Below the pieces are notes generated by a model. The model was not told where the DNA came from, ran no database searches, and saw only the letters and a list, made by a program, of their open reading frames with translations. From the NCBI RefSeq assembly GCF_003931855.1, contig NZ_CP034248.1, positions 2,914,001-2,978,000 of the forward strand: a DNA stretch of 64,000 nt, given 5' to 3'. Source of the stretch: Paenibacillus lentus. Lineage in GTDB: Bacteria > Bacillota > Bacilli > Paenibacillales > Paenibacillaceae. A program made the translations under genes and the position numbers. How positions within the stretch are numbered: the first letter of the stretch is position 1; each line of letters begins with the position of its first letter. Positions 8,036-17,400 of this stretch are shown here, in pieces.

Positions 8036-9040
8036 GTGACGGTTACCATTTATGATGTGGCACGTGAAGCAGGCGTCTCAATGGCCACGGTTTCACGGGT
8101 TGTTAACAACAACCCTAACGTGAAGCCGCAAACCCGGAAGAAAGTATTTGAAGCAATTGAACGTTTGGGATATCGTCCGAATGCGGTCGCAAGAGGGCTT
8201 GCGAGCAAGAAGACAACTACGGTCGGCGTAGTGATTCCGGACATCTCAAATTCAATCTTTGCAGAAATCGCTCGGGGCATTGAAGACATCGCTAACATGT
8301 ATCACTATAACATTATTTTATGTAATGCAGATAAGAAGAAGGAGAAGGAAATTCGCGTCATTAACACGCTGCTTGAGAAGCAGGTGGACGGGCTTCTCTT
8401 TATGGGCGGAGCAGTGACGGAAGAGCATATGCAAGCTTTCCAAACCTCCTCTGTTCCTGTTGTTTTGTGTGCGACTAGCGACGAGAACGGCTCGATTCCT
8501 TCTGTCGATATCGATCATGAGGCAGCAGCCTTCGACGCTGTCAGCACATTGATTCGCCACGGACACCGTGAAATCGCAATGATTAGCGGGACGCTGCAGG
8601 ATCCGGCAAACGGCTACTCAAGATTCCAAGGATACAAGCGGGCATTGGAAACAGCGGGCATTGAGTACCAGGAGGATTTGGTGCGAATTGGCAACTATCG
8701 TTACGAATCCGGTGTCGAAGCTATGAAATATTTCCTAGGTCTTAAGAAGCGTCCAACAGCAATTTTTGCGGCTACGGATGAAATGGCAATTGGGGCGATT
8801 CATAGTATTCAGGATGAAGGCTTGAAAGTGCCGGAAGATTTCTCTATTATTAGCGTGGATAATATTCGCATGGCATCGATGGTACGGCCACAGCTGACTA
8901 CGGTAGCTCAGCCGATGTACGACCTCGGTGCGGTGGCCATGCGTCTATTGACCAAATTGATGAAGAAAGAGACAGTGGAGAGCTCAAAGGTTATTTTGCC
9001 GCATGAGACGATTCTTCGATTGTCGGTCAGCCACGTATAA
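8036..9040 (+). CDS. ccpA: Catabolite control protein A (LacI family regulator)
   Basis: Global carbon catabolite regulator that binds cre sites with HPr(Ser-P) or Crh as corepressor. 334 residues from GTG, with GGAGAGAAG upstream. The HTH is [21 protein letters not shown] (3-23), with the hinge helix [12 protein letters not shown]. The effector core shows [35 protein letters not shown] and the C-terminal [20 protein letters not shown] typical of CcpA. It is a single gene followed by a terminator; the frameshifted ytxJ lies just upstream. Confidence 0.95.
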   Translation: MTVTIYDVAREAGVSMATVSRVVNNNPNVKPQTRKKVFEAIERLGYRPNAVARGLASKKTTTVGVVIPDISNSIFAEIARGIEDIANMYHYNIILCNADKKKEKEIRVINTLLEKQVDGLLFMGGAVTEEHMQAFQTSSVPVVLCATSDENGSIPSVDIDHEAAAFDAVSTLIRHGHREIAMISGTLQDPANGYSRFQGYKRALETAGIEYQEDLVRIGNYRYESGVEAMKYFLGLKKRPTAIFAATDEMAIGAIHSIQDEGLKVPEDFSIISVDNIRMASMVRPQLTTVAQPMYDLGAVAMRLLTKLMKKETVESSKVILPHETILRLSVSHV

Positions 9041-9112
9041 TTGACTCGGCTGAATCATCAATTATAGATAGAGAAGAAGATTAAAGACAAATATATGAAA
9101 AAGGTTATACGG

Positions 9113-9140
9113 AAAAAGCTCCTTTACAGGAGCTTTTTTT
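9113..9140 (+). terminator. Terminator after ccpA
   Basis: AAAAGCTCCT / AGGAGCTTTT stem with a four-base loop and seven T. It lies between ccpA and mtnN. Confidence 0.85.
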
Positions 9141-9168
9141 AGGGAAAAAAAGAGGAGGAGATCTTACA

Positions 9169-9876
9169 ATGGCCGCAACGATCGGGCTCATGGGCGCTAT
9201 GGATGAAGAAATAGCTCTTCTGCTAAAGCAGGTGGAGCGGCAGAATACGGTTGTGTTGGCTGGAATCAACTTTGTGACCGGCTTGTTTCATGGCAAAGAA
9301 GTTGTCGTGTGCAAGTCCGGCGTCGGAAAAGTCAATGCCGCTGCAACAACGCAAGTATTGATTGACCGCTTTGAAGTAGATACCATTCTATTTACAGGAG
9401 TTGCTGGCGCGGTACATCCTGAGCTCAATATCGGAGATATCGTAATTTCCTCTTCGTGTCAGCAGCATGACATGGATGCGACGCCTCTTGGTTTTGCTCG
9501 AGGGATAATTCCCTATCAGGAAGTTTCGGATTTTCCAGCCGATCGGAAGCTGGTTCGACTTGCGGAAAAAGCTTGCTCCAAGCTGTGCACGGATAACAGC
9601 TTTATTGTTGGTAAAGTGTTGTCCGGGGATCAGTTTATCTCAGATTACGACGTTGTGCGTGAGCTCCATGAGAAAATGGAGGGGGCTTGCGTCGAAATGG
9701 AAGGCTCTGCGGTTGCCCAAGTGTGCCATATGAATCAAATTCCTTATGTCATTCTTCGGTCGATGTCTGACAAGGCGGATGGTACGGCTGACGTTAATTT
9801 TGCCGAATTTACGGTGCTGGCTGCTCAGAAATCCTTCGAAATATTAAATGAGATGGTAGCCGGGCTAAGCCGTTAA
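9169..9876 (+). CDS. mtnN: 5'-methylthioadenosine/S-adenosylhomocysteine nucleosidase
   Basis: Hydrolyses MTA and SAH to adenine and the thioribose or ribosylhomocysteine, feeding methionine salvage and the LuxS route. 235 residues; ATG behind GAGGAGGAG. Family motifs: IGLMGAMDEEI at the start with the catalytic Glu, VCKSGVGKVNAAATTQ, TGVAGAVHPELNIGDIVIS, and the purine-site VEMEGSAVAQVC plus RSMSDKADG with the catalytic Asp. It is convergent with acuC: the stop codons overlap, and its terminator lies inside acuC. Confidence 0.95.
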   Translation: MAATIGLMGAMDEEIALLLKQVERQNTVVLAGINFVTGLFHGKEVVVCKSGVGKVNAAATTQVLIDRFEVDTILFTGVAGAVHPELNIGDIVISSSCQQHDMDATPLGFARGIIPYQEVSDFPADRKLVRLAEKACSKLCTDNSFIVGKVLSGDQFISDYDVVRELHEKMEGACVEMEGSAVAQVCHMNQIPYVILRSMSDKADGTADVNFAEFTVLAAQKSFEILNEMVAGLSR

Positions 9877-11060
9877 TCAGGCTCAGGGAAATCCTGTAGT
9901 GCAACCGCGAGACTCTCGCGGTTTTTTGCTGTGATTTCAGCTCTGCGAGGAATTCCTTCCCAATGCGTCAGGTCATCGAGCCATTCGGTGGGGAGGCTCA
10001 CGGAGCTTTGATCCTGCCACCGCTCTCTCCAGGCCTGCGGCAGTTGTGTTCGAGGGTGCTGCTTCAAAGAGCGCTTTAAGGGATGATCAGTCATCTCCAG
10101 CCAAAGCAGGCTCCAGGCCCGTGGGACGACGCGCCATATGTCATATCCGCCTCCGCCTAAGGCAACCCATCGTCCACTGCAATACTTATGAGCAAGGCTG
10201 TGTATGATGGCAGGCATTTCGTTATAGATGGCCATGCTGCACTGCATATGGGAGAGCGGGTCGAGCGCATGCGCATCACAGCCATGCTGACTGAGGATGA
10301 GATCAGGTTTGAAGTAATCTGTTAGGCGTCTAATCGATTGCTCGAAGCATTCCAACCATGATTCGTCCTCGGTGTAGGGCTGCATAGGAATGTTGACGCA
10401 TGCGCCATAGCCCTGATGCTCGCCCCTTTCCTGAACAAAACCCGTTCCCGGGAATAAATACTTTCCGGTCTCGTGAATGGAATAGGTGCATACCTCCGGA
10501 TCCGAATAGAAGCTCCATTGTACGCCATCTCCGTGATGCACATCTGTATCGATATAGAGCACTCGTGCTTTATAATGCTGCCGAAGATAGGCGATGGCCA
10601 CAGAGGCGTCATTATAAACGCAGAAGCCTGCTGCTTTGGCCGAGAGAGCGTGATGCAGGCCACCGGCTAAATGCAAGGCGTGCTGGCAGTGGCCGGACAT
10701 AACTGCTTCTACAGCTGTAATTGAGCCCCCAACTACATAGGACGCAGCCTCATGCATGCCAGGGAAGAAGGGGGTATCCCCGTCCTCCAGTCCATACTGG
10801 GTGGCACGCTTCAGCCAATCGATTTCGGGGGAACCTGAGCTTAACGCTTTAACTGCCTCGATATAGGCCTTTTGATGAATTTGCAGCAGCTCCGACTCCG
10901 TAGCCTGGCGGGAACGCAGCATCGATGAGGGCTCCAGAGCACCCATTTCGCTGAGGAGATCAAGCGTTAATTTAAGCCGAATGGGGTGAAAAGGATGGCT
11001 GTCGTGAAAATGATAATATATAGCTTTATCGTGGTAAATGAAAAAAGCGCTTCCAGTCAT
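9873..11060 (-). CDS. acuC: Acetoin utilization protein AcuC (class I histone-deacetylase family)
   Basis: NAD-independent protein deacetylase that reactivates acetylated AcsA in B. subtilis. 395 residues from the ATG at 11060, with AAGGAGAG upstream; the open frame upstream is unrelated and overlaps the intergenic gap. HDAC-family features: YHDKAIYYHFHDSHPFHP, the His pair in LAGGLHHALS, FCVYNDASVAIAYLR, metal ligands in YIDTDVHHGDGVQWSFY, and LILSQHGCDAHALDPLSHM, then ALGGGGYD. It is 46 bp after acuA, on the same strand. acuB is not present between them. Confidence 0.93.
   Translation of the reverse strand: MTGSAFFIYHDKAIYYHFHDSHPFHPIRLKLTLDLLSEMGALEPSSMLRSRQATESELLQIHQKAYIEAVKALSSGSPEIDWLKRATQYGLEDGDTPFFPGMHEAASYVVGGSITAVEAVMSGHCQHALHLAGGLHHALSAKAAGFCVYNDASVAIAYLRQHYKARVLYIDTDVHHGDGVQWSFYSDPEVCTYSIHETGKYLFPGTGFVQERGEHQGYGACVNIPMQPYTEDESWLECFEQSIRRLTDYFKPDLILSQHGCDAHALDPLSHMQCSMAIYNEMPAIIHSLAHKYCSGRWVALGGGGYDIWRVVPRAWSLLWLEMTDHPLKRSLKQHPRTQLPQAWRERWQDQSSVSLPTEWLDDLTHWEGIPRRAEITAKNRESLAVALQDFPEPD
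9903..9927 (+). terminator. Terminator of mtnN inside the acuC 3' coding end
   Basis: AACCGCGAG / CTCGCGGTT is a perfect 9-bp stem with loop ACT, followed on the plus strand by a six-T run (9922-9927). It lies 27 bp after the mtnN stop but within the last residues of acuC on the opposite strand. Confidence 0.85.
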
Positions 11061-11106
11061 CAGCGCCACTCTCCTTGCTCTCGTGTCATCATCTGTCTGA
11101 GCTCTC

Positions 11107-11739
11107 TCAATACATGAACCGCTGCTGAAAACGAATGCGGTCGAATTGCTCTTCAGATGCCAACGGAACATCACTGCCGATACGAACCATCAGGCAATTT
11201 GCCGGGTGGGAGCAAATTTCTGGATCATCGGTTGCATACCAGACCATATCGACGGTTTTCATCAGCCGCTCCATCATTTTACGATAGTCCCACACGCTGA
11301 GTCCGCTGCTTTTTAAATCCCAGTGCCAATAATACTCTGTCGTAAACACGATGTACGGCTCCATCTGACCCTGCTCGAAGGCCGTTTGGATCATTTTGGA
11401 ACCGAGCCCCAAAGAGCGATAGTCATTGGCTACTTCGATCGCTCCAAGCTCAATGAGATCGGGCATGCTTCCTTGGGACCAGCGTTCCATTTCGTCCGGA
11501 TAATGAAACGTGACATAACCGACGATGATGTCCTGCTCCCTAGCGATGATGATTCGGCCTTCCGGGAGAGCTGCAATTTCTATTAATGCCTCATGCTGGT
11601 CCTGGGGTCTGCGGAAAGCGTCCAGATCTGCATGCATCTGAAAGCGTTGCACTAGCTCTGGAGCGACAGGGCCTTCAACAATGATCTCGCGCTCCCCTTT
11701 AGATAGGCTATGGCGGATATGCGTTTTATGATGTTCCAT
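11107..11739 (-). CDS. acuA: AcuA, GNAT acetyltransferase for acetyl-CoA synthetase
   Basis: Acetylates the active-site lysine of AcsA and so inactivates it. 210 residues; ATG behind AAAGGAGG. The GNAT fold is visible: GRIIIAREQDIIVGYVTFHYP (strands 2-4), then the acetyl-CoA loop IEVANDYRSLGLGSKMIQTAFEQ. The C-terminal part (YWHWDLKSSGLSVWDYRKMMERLM) is characteristic of AcuA. It is divergent from acsA across a 311-bp gap, as in B. subtilis. Confidence 0.93.
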   Translation of the reverse strand: MEHHKTHIRHSLSKGEREIIVEGPVAPELVQRFQMHADLDAFRRPQDQHEALIEIAALPEGRIIIAREQDIIVGYVTFHYPDEMERWSQGSMPDLIELGAIEVANDYRSLGLGSKMIQTAFEQGQMEPYIVFTTEYYWHWDLKSSGLSVWDYRKMMERLMKTVDMVWYATDDPEICSHPANCLMVRIGSDVPLASEEQFDRIRFQQRFMY

Positions 11740-12050
11740 TATCGCCGCCTCCTTTGCTCGTTCCCCTCACTTATAACAGAAAAATGAAAATTTGAAAAGT
11801 ATAGCTCCCTTCAAAAGCGTGTGATATAATGTAATCCGACATAAAACTTTCACAAATAACTCTTGACATTATATTTACAATGGCTTGAAAAATGACACAC
11901 CGACCTCATAGACGAGTGGATACCGCTTCAGATTTTGAAAATAAGTTGACAGCAATGATCCCTACTCTGAAATCCGCTAATGTGTAGCCGTTTTCATGAT
12001 GAATTTGCTTTTATGACGAGTTCTAGACAGATTCAAGGGAGGATGAAACA
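11740..12050. promoter_or_regulatory. acuA-acsA divergent intergenic region
   Basis: 311 bp. It holds ribosome sites for both genes, an AT-rich centre with TTGACA at 11863-11868 (plus strand; only a weak TGAAAA at -10 spacing), TATAAT at 11825-11830 on the plus strand without a matching -35, and a cre-like palindrome close to acsA (listed separately). I see no small ORF or riboswitch. Confidence 0.5.
11983..11996 (+). promoter_or_regulatory. Candidate cre site (CcpA operator) upstream of acsA
   Basis: TGTAGCCGTTTTCA matches 13 of 14 positions of TGWAANCGNTNWCA and ends 54 bp before the acsA start. B. subtilis acsA is CcpA-repressed, and ccpA itself is 3 kb away in this window. Confidence 0.6.
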
Positions 12051-13775
12051 ATGAGTCAGCTGCAAGGTGAGTTTATTTCTGAGGTAGCTTCCTCGTCCAA
12101 CTTAGGGAATTACGAGAAAGCTTGCGCGGAGTTCGATTGGGGCGATGTGGAGAAGCAGTTCTCCTGGTATGATACGGGGCGTGTCAATATGGCTTATGAA
12201 GCAATCGATCGTCATGTGGATGCCGGAAAAGGTGACCGCGCGGCTCTGTTATTCAGCGATCCGACGAGGAATGAATCCTACACTTATCAAGAGCTGAGCA
12301 AGTTGTCGAACCAATTTGCAAATGTGCTTCGCAGCTTCGGGGTGGGCAAGGGCGACCGTGTTTTTGTGTTTATGCCGAGAAGTCCAGAACTGTATATCAG
12401 CGTGCTAGGTGCGCTAAAGGTAGGTGCCGTAGTCGGGCCGCTTTTTGAAGCGTTTATGGAGACGGCTGTAAAGGATCGGCTGGAGGACAGCGGTGCGGTG
12501 GCTATTGTGACAACGCCTGCCTTGCTGCCCCGAGTCAAACGGGATGAGCTGCCTATCCTGAAGCATGTATTTCTCGTGGGTGAGAATCTCCCACAGGAGG
12601 CAGGGCTGATTGATTTTATGGCTGAGCTGAAGCAAGCTTCTCCGGAGACCGAGATCCAATGGGTTGATCGGGAGGATGGAATGATCCTTCACTACACTTC
12701 CGGTTCCACGGGTAAGCCTAAGGGGGTTTATCATGTTCATAACGCGATGATTCAGCACTATCATACCGGAAGGGTCGTTCTAGATTTGAAGGAAGGCGAT
12801 ATTTACTGGTGCACGGCAGATCCGGGCTGGGTGACGGGTACCTCATACGGTATTTTTGCACCTTGGCTTCTTGGTGTGACGAACGTCGTTCGCGGGGGGC
12901 GCTTCAGCCCGGGGGACTGGTATCATACGATACAGCAAAATAAAGTGACGGTCTGGTACAGTGCTCCAACCGCGTTCCGGATGCTAATGGGAGCAGGAGA
13001 GGACATTATCGGGCAGCATGATCTGTCGTCCTTACGACATGTTCTTTCCGTTGGGGAGCCGCTCAATCCTGAGGTTGTACGCTGGGGCAGCAAAGTATAT
13101 GGGCTGCGTATTCATGATACATGGTGGATGACCGAGACGGGCGGACAACTAATTTGCAACTATCCCTCGATGCCGATAAAGCCAGGCTCGATGGGCAAGC
13201 CGGTGCCCGGCATCGAAGCGGCAATTATTGATGACAATGGTAAGATTTTACCGCCAAACCGGATGGGGAATCTGGCGATTCGAACGCCTTGGCCCGCCAT
13301 GATGCGGCTCATTTGGAATAACGCTCCGAAATACGAAGAGTATTTTCGTATCCCGGGATGGTATATTTCTGGGGACACGGCATATATGGACGAGGATGGG
13401 TACTTCTGGTTCCAAGGCCGGATCGATGACGTCATTAACTCCTCAGGAGAACGGGTCGGTCCTTTCGAAGTAGAGAGTAAGCTGTTAGAACACCCGGCTG
13501 TTGCGGAGGCAGGCGTAATCGGCAAACCTGACCCAACGAGGGGCGAAATCATTAAGGCCTTTATCTCCCTGCTGGATGGATATGAGCCTTCCGACGAATT
13601 GAAGGCGGACATCGCGCGATTCGTGAAGGAAGGGCTGTCTGCCCATGCGGCACCGCGGGAAATCGAATTTAAGGATAAATTGCCGAAGACACGCTCTGGC
13701 AAAATCATGCGCCGTGTTCTCAAGGCATGGGAGTTGAATTTGCCGACTGGAGATCTGTCGACGATAGAGGATTAG
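12051..13775 (+). CDS. acsA: Acetyl-CoA synthetase, AMP-forming
   Basis: Activates acetate through acetyl-AMP to acetyl-CoA. 574 residues, about the B. subtilis AcsA length. ANL superfamily motifs: the A3 P-loop ILHYTSGSTGKPKGV near 205-220, HDTWWMTETGG (A5), SGDTAYMDEDGYFWFQGRIDDVI (A7-A8 hinge), and the A10 lysine in PKTRSGKIMRRVL near 550. That lysine is the AcuA acetylation and AcuC deacetylation target. The ribosome site is AGGGAGGATG. The divergent acuA and acuC encode the post-translational switch. Confidence 0.95.
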   Translation: MSQLQGEFISEVASSSNLGNYEKACAEFDWGDVEKQFSWYDTGRVNMAYEAIDRHVDAGKGDRAALLFSDPTRNESYTYQELSKLSNQFANVLRSFGVGKGDRVFVFMPRSPELYISVLGALKVGAVVGPLFEAFMETAVKDRLEDSGAVAIVTTPALLPRVKRDELPILKHVFLVGENLPQEAGLIDFMAELKQASPETEIQWVDREDGMILHYTSGSTGKPKGVYHVHNAMIQHYHTGRVVLDLKEGDIYWCTADPGWVTGTSYGIFAPWLLGVTNVVRGGRFSPGDWYHTIQQNKVTVWYSAPTAFRMLMGAGEDIIGQHDLSSLRHVLSVGEPLNPEVVRWGSKVYGLRIHDTWWMTETGGQLICNYPSMPIKPGSMGKPVPGIEAAIIDDNGKILPPNRMGNLAIRTPWPAMMRLIWNNAPKYEEYFRIPGWYISGDTAYMDEDGYFWFQGRIDDVINSSGERVGPFEVESKLLEHPAVAEAGVIGKPDPTRGEIIKAFISLLDGYEPSDELKADIARFVKEGLSAHAAPREIEFKDKLPKTRSGKIMRRVLKAWELNLPTGDLSTIED

Positions 13776-13867
13776 CTCATTCTTCTAGGCCCATGGGGGC
13801 AAGGTTGAGGTGCGGAGCATGATTGGCCAGGGGACATTAATCGCGGGAAGATTCGCGAAATAGGGAG

Positions 13868-13909
13868 GGGACGTTCGGCAGACCCTACCTGGATCTAGCT
13901 GAACGTCCC
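13868..13909. repeat. Inverted repeat after acsA
   Basis: GGGACGTTC (13868-13876) and GAACGTCCC (13901-13909) are exact complements around 24 bases. No T tract follows on the plus strand, so it is a weak terminator candidate for acsA at most; on the minus strand it lies just beyond the crystallin-like gene. Confidence 0.5.
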
Positions 13910-13923
13910 GAATGAGGAGGATA

Positions 13924-14295
13924 TTAAATAGATCTGAAACCGCTTGGCAAAGTGCCCGTTCTGCGAATCGTCCGGATTTCTGTCAGGCTTAGACGAGTAT
14001 TAGAGATGATAATTGAATCAGGATCATTACCTGCAATGATGTCATCCAGATCAGCAATATTGGTTGTACCTCGGAAAACTCGGAAGTTTCCTCTGAAATT
14101 CGTCCGGGAGAACAGAACTAAGGTAGCGCCCGAGTTAGGAGAGAAGAAACGCAGGCTTTCAATGTCGCCGAAAGAGCGCTCTAGATTCCGTATACCGACA
14201 TTGCCGCGAATTACGAATCTGCGCCCTGTGTAGTTCTCGTCTCTAAACAAACGAAGTCTTGGGAAAGTAGCTTGAGAGATATAAGCTTTTTTCAT
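13924..14295 (-). CDS. Small beta/gamma-crystallin-like protein
   Basis: 123 residues from the ATG at 14295, which has AAGGAGGTGA upstream; a GTG three codons earlier overlaps that ribosome site. Two Greek-key-like repeats are visible: LRLFRDENYTGRRFVIRG...SFGDIESLRFF and ATLVLFSRTNFRGNFRVFRG...DDIIAG. Each has the aromatic-x4-aromatic-Gly-like hairpin (ENYTGRRF, TNFRGNFRVF) of the beta/gamma-crystallin fold. No signal peptide is seen. The protein is Arg-rich and its function is unknown; some bacterial members bind calcium and are stress or spore-coat related. It lies between acsA and the PBP gene. Confidence 0.65.
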   Translation of the reverse strand: MKKAYISQATFPRLRLFRDENYTGRRFVIRGNVGIRNLERSFGDIESLRFFSPNSGATLVLFSRTNFRGNFRVFRGTTNIADLDDIIAGNDPDSIIISNTRLSLTEIRTIRRTGTLPSGFRSI

Positions 14296-14386
14296 GTCTG
14301 TCACCTCCTTCTCGAACAGTATATGAATCCTTCATATGGCTGCTTGGACAGAGTGACCAGTGAAAAAAATAAATTGAGTTTCATAG

Positions 14387-14429
14387 AAAAAGCTTCCACA
14401 GGAACATTACGTTCCATGGAAGCTTTTTT
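14387..14429. terminator. Terminator between the crystallin-like gene and the PBP gene
   Basis: AAAAAGCTTCCA / TGGAAGCTTTTTT with an inner GGAAC/GTTCC stem. On the minus strand the A tract at 14387 supplies the U run, so it fits termination of the PBP gene. It is nearly symmetric. Confidence 0.75.
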
Positions 14430-14441
14430 GCTTTAACTTAG

Positions 14442-17400
14442 CTATTTATTAAATTGTACTGATGCAGAAGGGGTGGATTCACCCAGTGCGTTTATAGCCG
14501 TTATTCTAATCCATCCGCTTGCCGCATCGGTTTTAAAAGAGAATTGTGTAGATGGGGTGGAGCCCAATCTGGAATACGTACCGTCTACAGTATCCGAGAA
14601 ATAGACCTGATAATTCGCAATATATTCTTCGGAAGCATTTGCCCCCCAAGTTACTGTAATTTCCTGATCATTACTTAGCACGCCTACTTGAGCCGGTGCA
14701 CTAGGCGACACTAAATTATCTAAATCGGGTTCTGGTAACTCATCCTGGCCTGAATCATCCGAATTATGAATCCCTTCCCAACTATCGAAGCTTATAACCG
14801 CGCTAGGGGCAGATTCACGTCCTGCAACGTCTACAGCCGTAATGTGATAGGCATAATTTCCACTGGTGCCGGAGTCTGTGAACGTGGTGTCCTGACCAGT
14901 CAGCACCACCTTCCCGGTAGACTGGAAGGGCCCTCCGCCTATGGAACGATAGAGTCGATAACCGACAACATCTTTCTCGGTATTTTTGGCAAAGGTAATT
15001 TTTGCTGAGCCACCCACCGAAGTCATTTGGACATCGCTAGGTGCCGCCGGATCTTTGCCATCGTCCACCCGGGGATCTAGCTTAGTCGGCGCATCCTCGC
15101 CTGCATCCTTCGGCATATAGAAGCTGATCGATTTATGGCCTCCTCTCATACTGGAGAAGGCTTTCTGAAGATCGTCGACTAGCTCTTTAATCGGTTTCTC
15201 GCGCTTCATAACCACTTTCTCCAGCAACATATCCGAAGGAGTCGTGTCATGCGGAATATAGTTCACGCCTTCATATATTACATATTTCGCTCGAACCAGC
15301 ACGTCATCCGGTTCGGTAGGGACGTATTTTGCATTAAATATGTCCGTTACCGTTTTTCCGGCTTGCTTTGTAAGCGCCGTAGGGAGCTTGCCGCTGTAGC
15401 CTGAAACGGTCTTGCTCACGATGCCTTCCGGCTTATCGAATTGTTTCTTCTCAAATAGCTCGGGTTTGCTCTCAGTCACTTCGTTCATGACCTTGGCCCA
15501 AATAGAGCGAGCTCTTGATTTGCCTGCGTTAGACAGTGTGTTGATAGGTTCCTTGTAACCGATCCAAACACCTAGCGATACGTCTGGGGTGTAGCCCATG
15601 AACCACACATCCGCATAATTTTGCGTGGACCCCGTTTTGCCGACGATCGGTATCTTCCCATAGTTTTTAAAATCGCTTTTCAGTGATCTTCCCGTTCCAT
15701 TGGTAATGACTGTACGAAGCATGTCGGTCATTAAATAAGCTGTCTGTTCAGAGAAAACGCGTTCGGGCTCGACCTTGTGCTTATAGATGACATTGCCTTT
15801 AAAGTCGGTAATTTTCTCGATCATATACGCGTCGGTAAATTCGCCCCCATTGGCGATCGTGCTGTAAGCATTCGTCAACTCCTCGACGGTAACCCCATAC
15901 TTCAGCCCGCCGAGCACGCCGGTTTGCGCACCATAATCTTCTTCCTCGAGCGTGGTGATGCCGAGCTTCTTCGAGAACTCCCAGGCCTGCTCGATGCCCA
16001 CCGTTTGATTGAATACTTTGACTGCGGGAACGTTCCGTGATTCATTGAGGGCCGTCCTTGCCGTAACTAGGCCCTTATAACCGCCGCTGGCGTTCACGGG
16101 AATGTGATAGCCCTTTGAATAGTCTCGCAAAATAATCGGCGAGTCATCGATGATGCTGGCCGGCTGGATGAGCCCAAGCTCCATTGCAGGTAAGTAAGCG
16201 GCAATAGGTTTCATCGTTGAGCCGGGTTGTCTTTTCATCTGTGTAGCATAGTTCATTTGCTCGGTATAGAAGTCCCTGCCTTCAATCATACCGAGAATGG
16301 CGCCGGAACGATTATCAAGCATAATCGCTGCAACCTGCTCCAGTCCTTTTTTCTCGCTGTATGGGCTGAAGTTGTCAGCGTTCTCGGATACTTTATGCAT
16401 GGAGTTATACACTTGCTTGTCAATCGTTGTGTATACGCGGTAGCCGCCTGTCAAAAGCTGTTGCCGGGCTTCCTCGAGCAGTTGCGGGCTAGCAAGCACT
16501 TCTTCCTTGCTCATTTCAGGGTTATTCATCATAGCGAGAACGAGAGCGCCCTGCCGCTCAGTTTCGAGCATAAGATAAGGGTAAGTCTCATAAGCCTTCT
16601 TCGTCTGCTGTGCCAAAGAGGCTTTAATGTCGAAGGCTAAGGCCTCGTTATATTGCTCCCTGCTGATTTTGTTCTCTTCCAGCATTCGTAACAGCACTAG
16701 CTGCTGTCGTTTGATTGCACGCGCAAAGGCCTCTTCGTTAAACTCTCCTTTGCCATTAAAAGCAGAATAGGTAGAGGGGAGTTGAGGCAGACCCGCCAAA
16801 TACGCGGTTTGAGCAATATTGAGATCGTTCAAGTTGGTGATGTTAAATATACCCTTGGCTGCAGCCTTAATCCCATATACCTGGTAGCCATTTGAGCCGT
16901 TGCCAAAAGGAACCTTATTTAAATAAGCGGTAATGATTTCCTGTTTGGATAAAAAGCGTTCCAGACGTACGGCAAGCAAAATTTCTTTAACCTTTCGGTT
17001 GGCGGTTTTGTCCAGATTAAGGAATACGCGTCTGGCTAGCTGTTGAGTTAGCGTGCTTCCGCCAGTCTGAATATCTTCCTTTAGAAGCCGCTGTTTAACC
17101 GCGCGCATTGTTCCTTTGAAATCAACGCCGATATGATGATCGAAGTTATTGTCTTCAATGGCAATAACCGCATCTATTACGGAAGCAGGAATTTCATTGT
17201 AACTAATCGGTCGCCTATCTTCTTCCGAACGAAGCTGACCGATTCCTGAACCGTCGCGGAAATAAGCGAAGCCGGTCATCTCATTATGGTTGATTTTCGC
17301 CTCTATATCGGCGCGGGAGCGTACAGGATCATCCTTAACGATCGAGGAGACATATCCGAACACGGCGCCTCCCGCAAAGAGAACGGCAGCGAATCCGAGC

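Noticed and set aside
11061..11174. Longer start for acuC
   Set aside because: It would overlap the end of acuA, and the first 38 codons do not resemble the HDAC family; AAGGAGAG precedes the ATG at 11060.
13160..13723. 187-codon minus-strand frame inside acsA
   Set aside because: Shadow frame antisense to conserved adenylation motifs.
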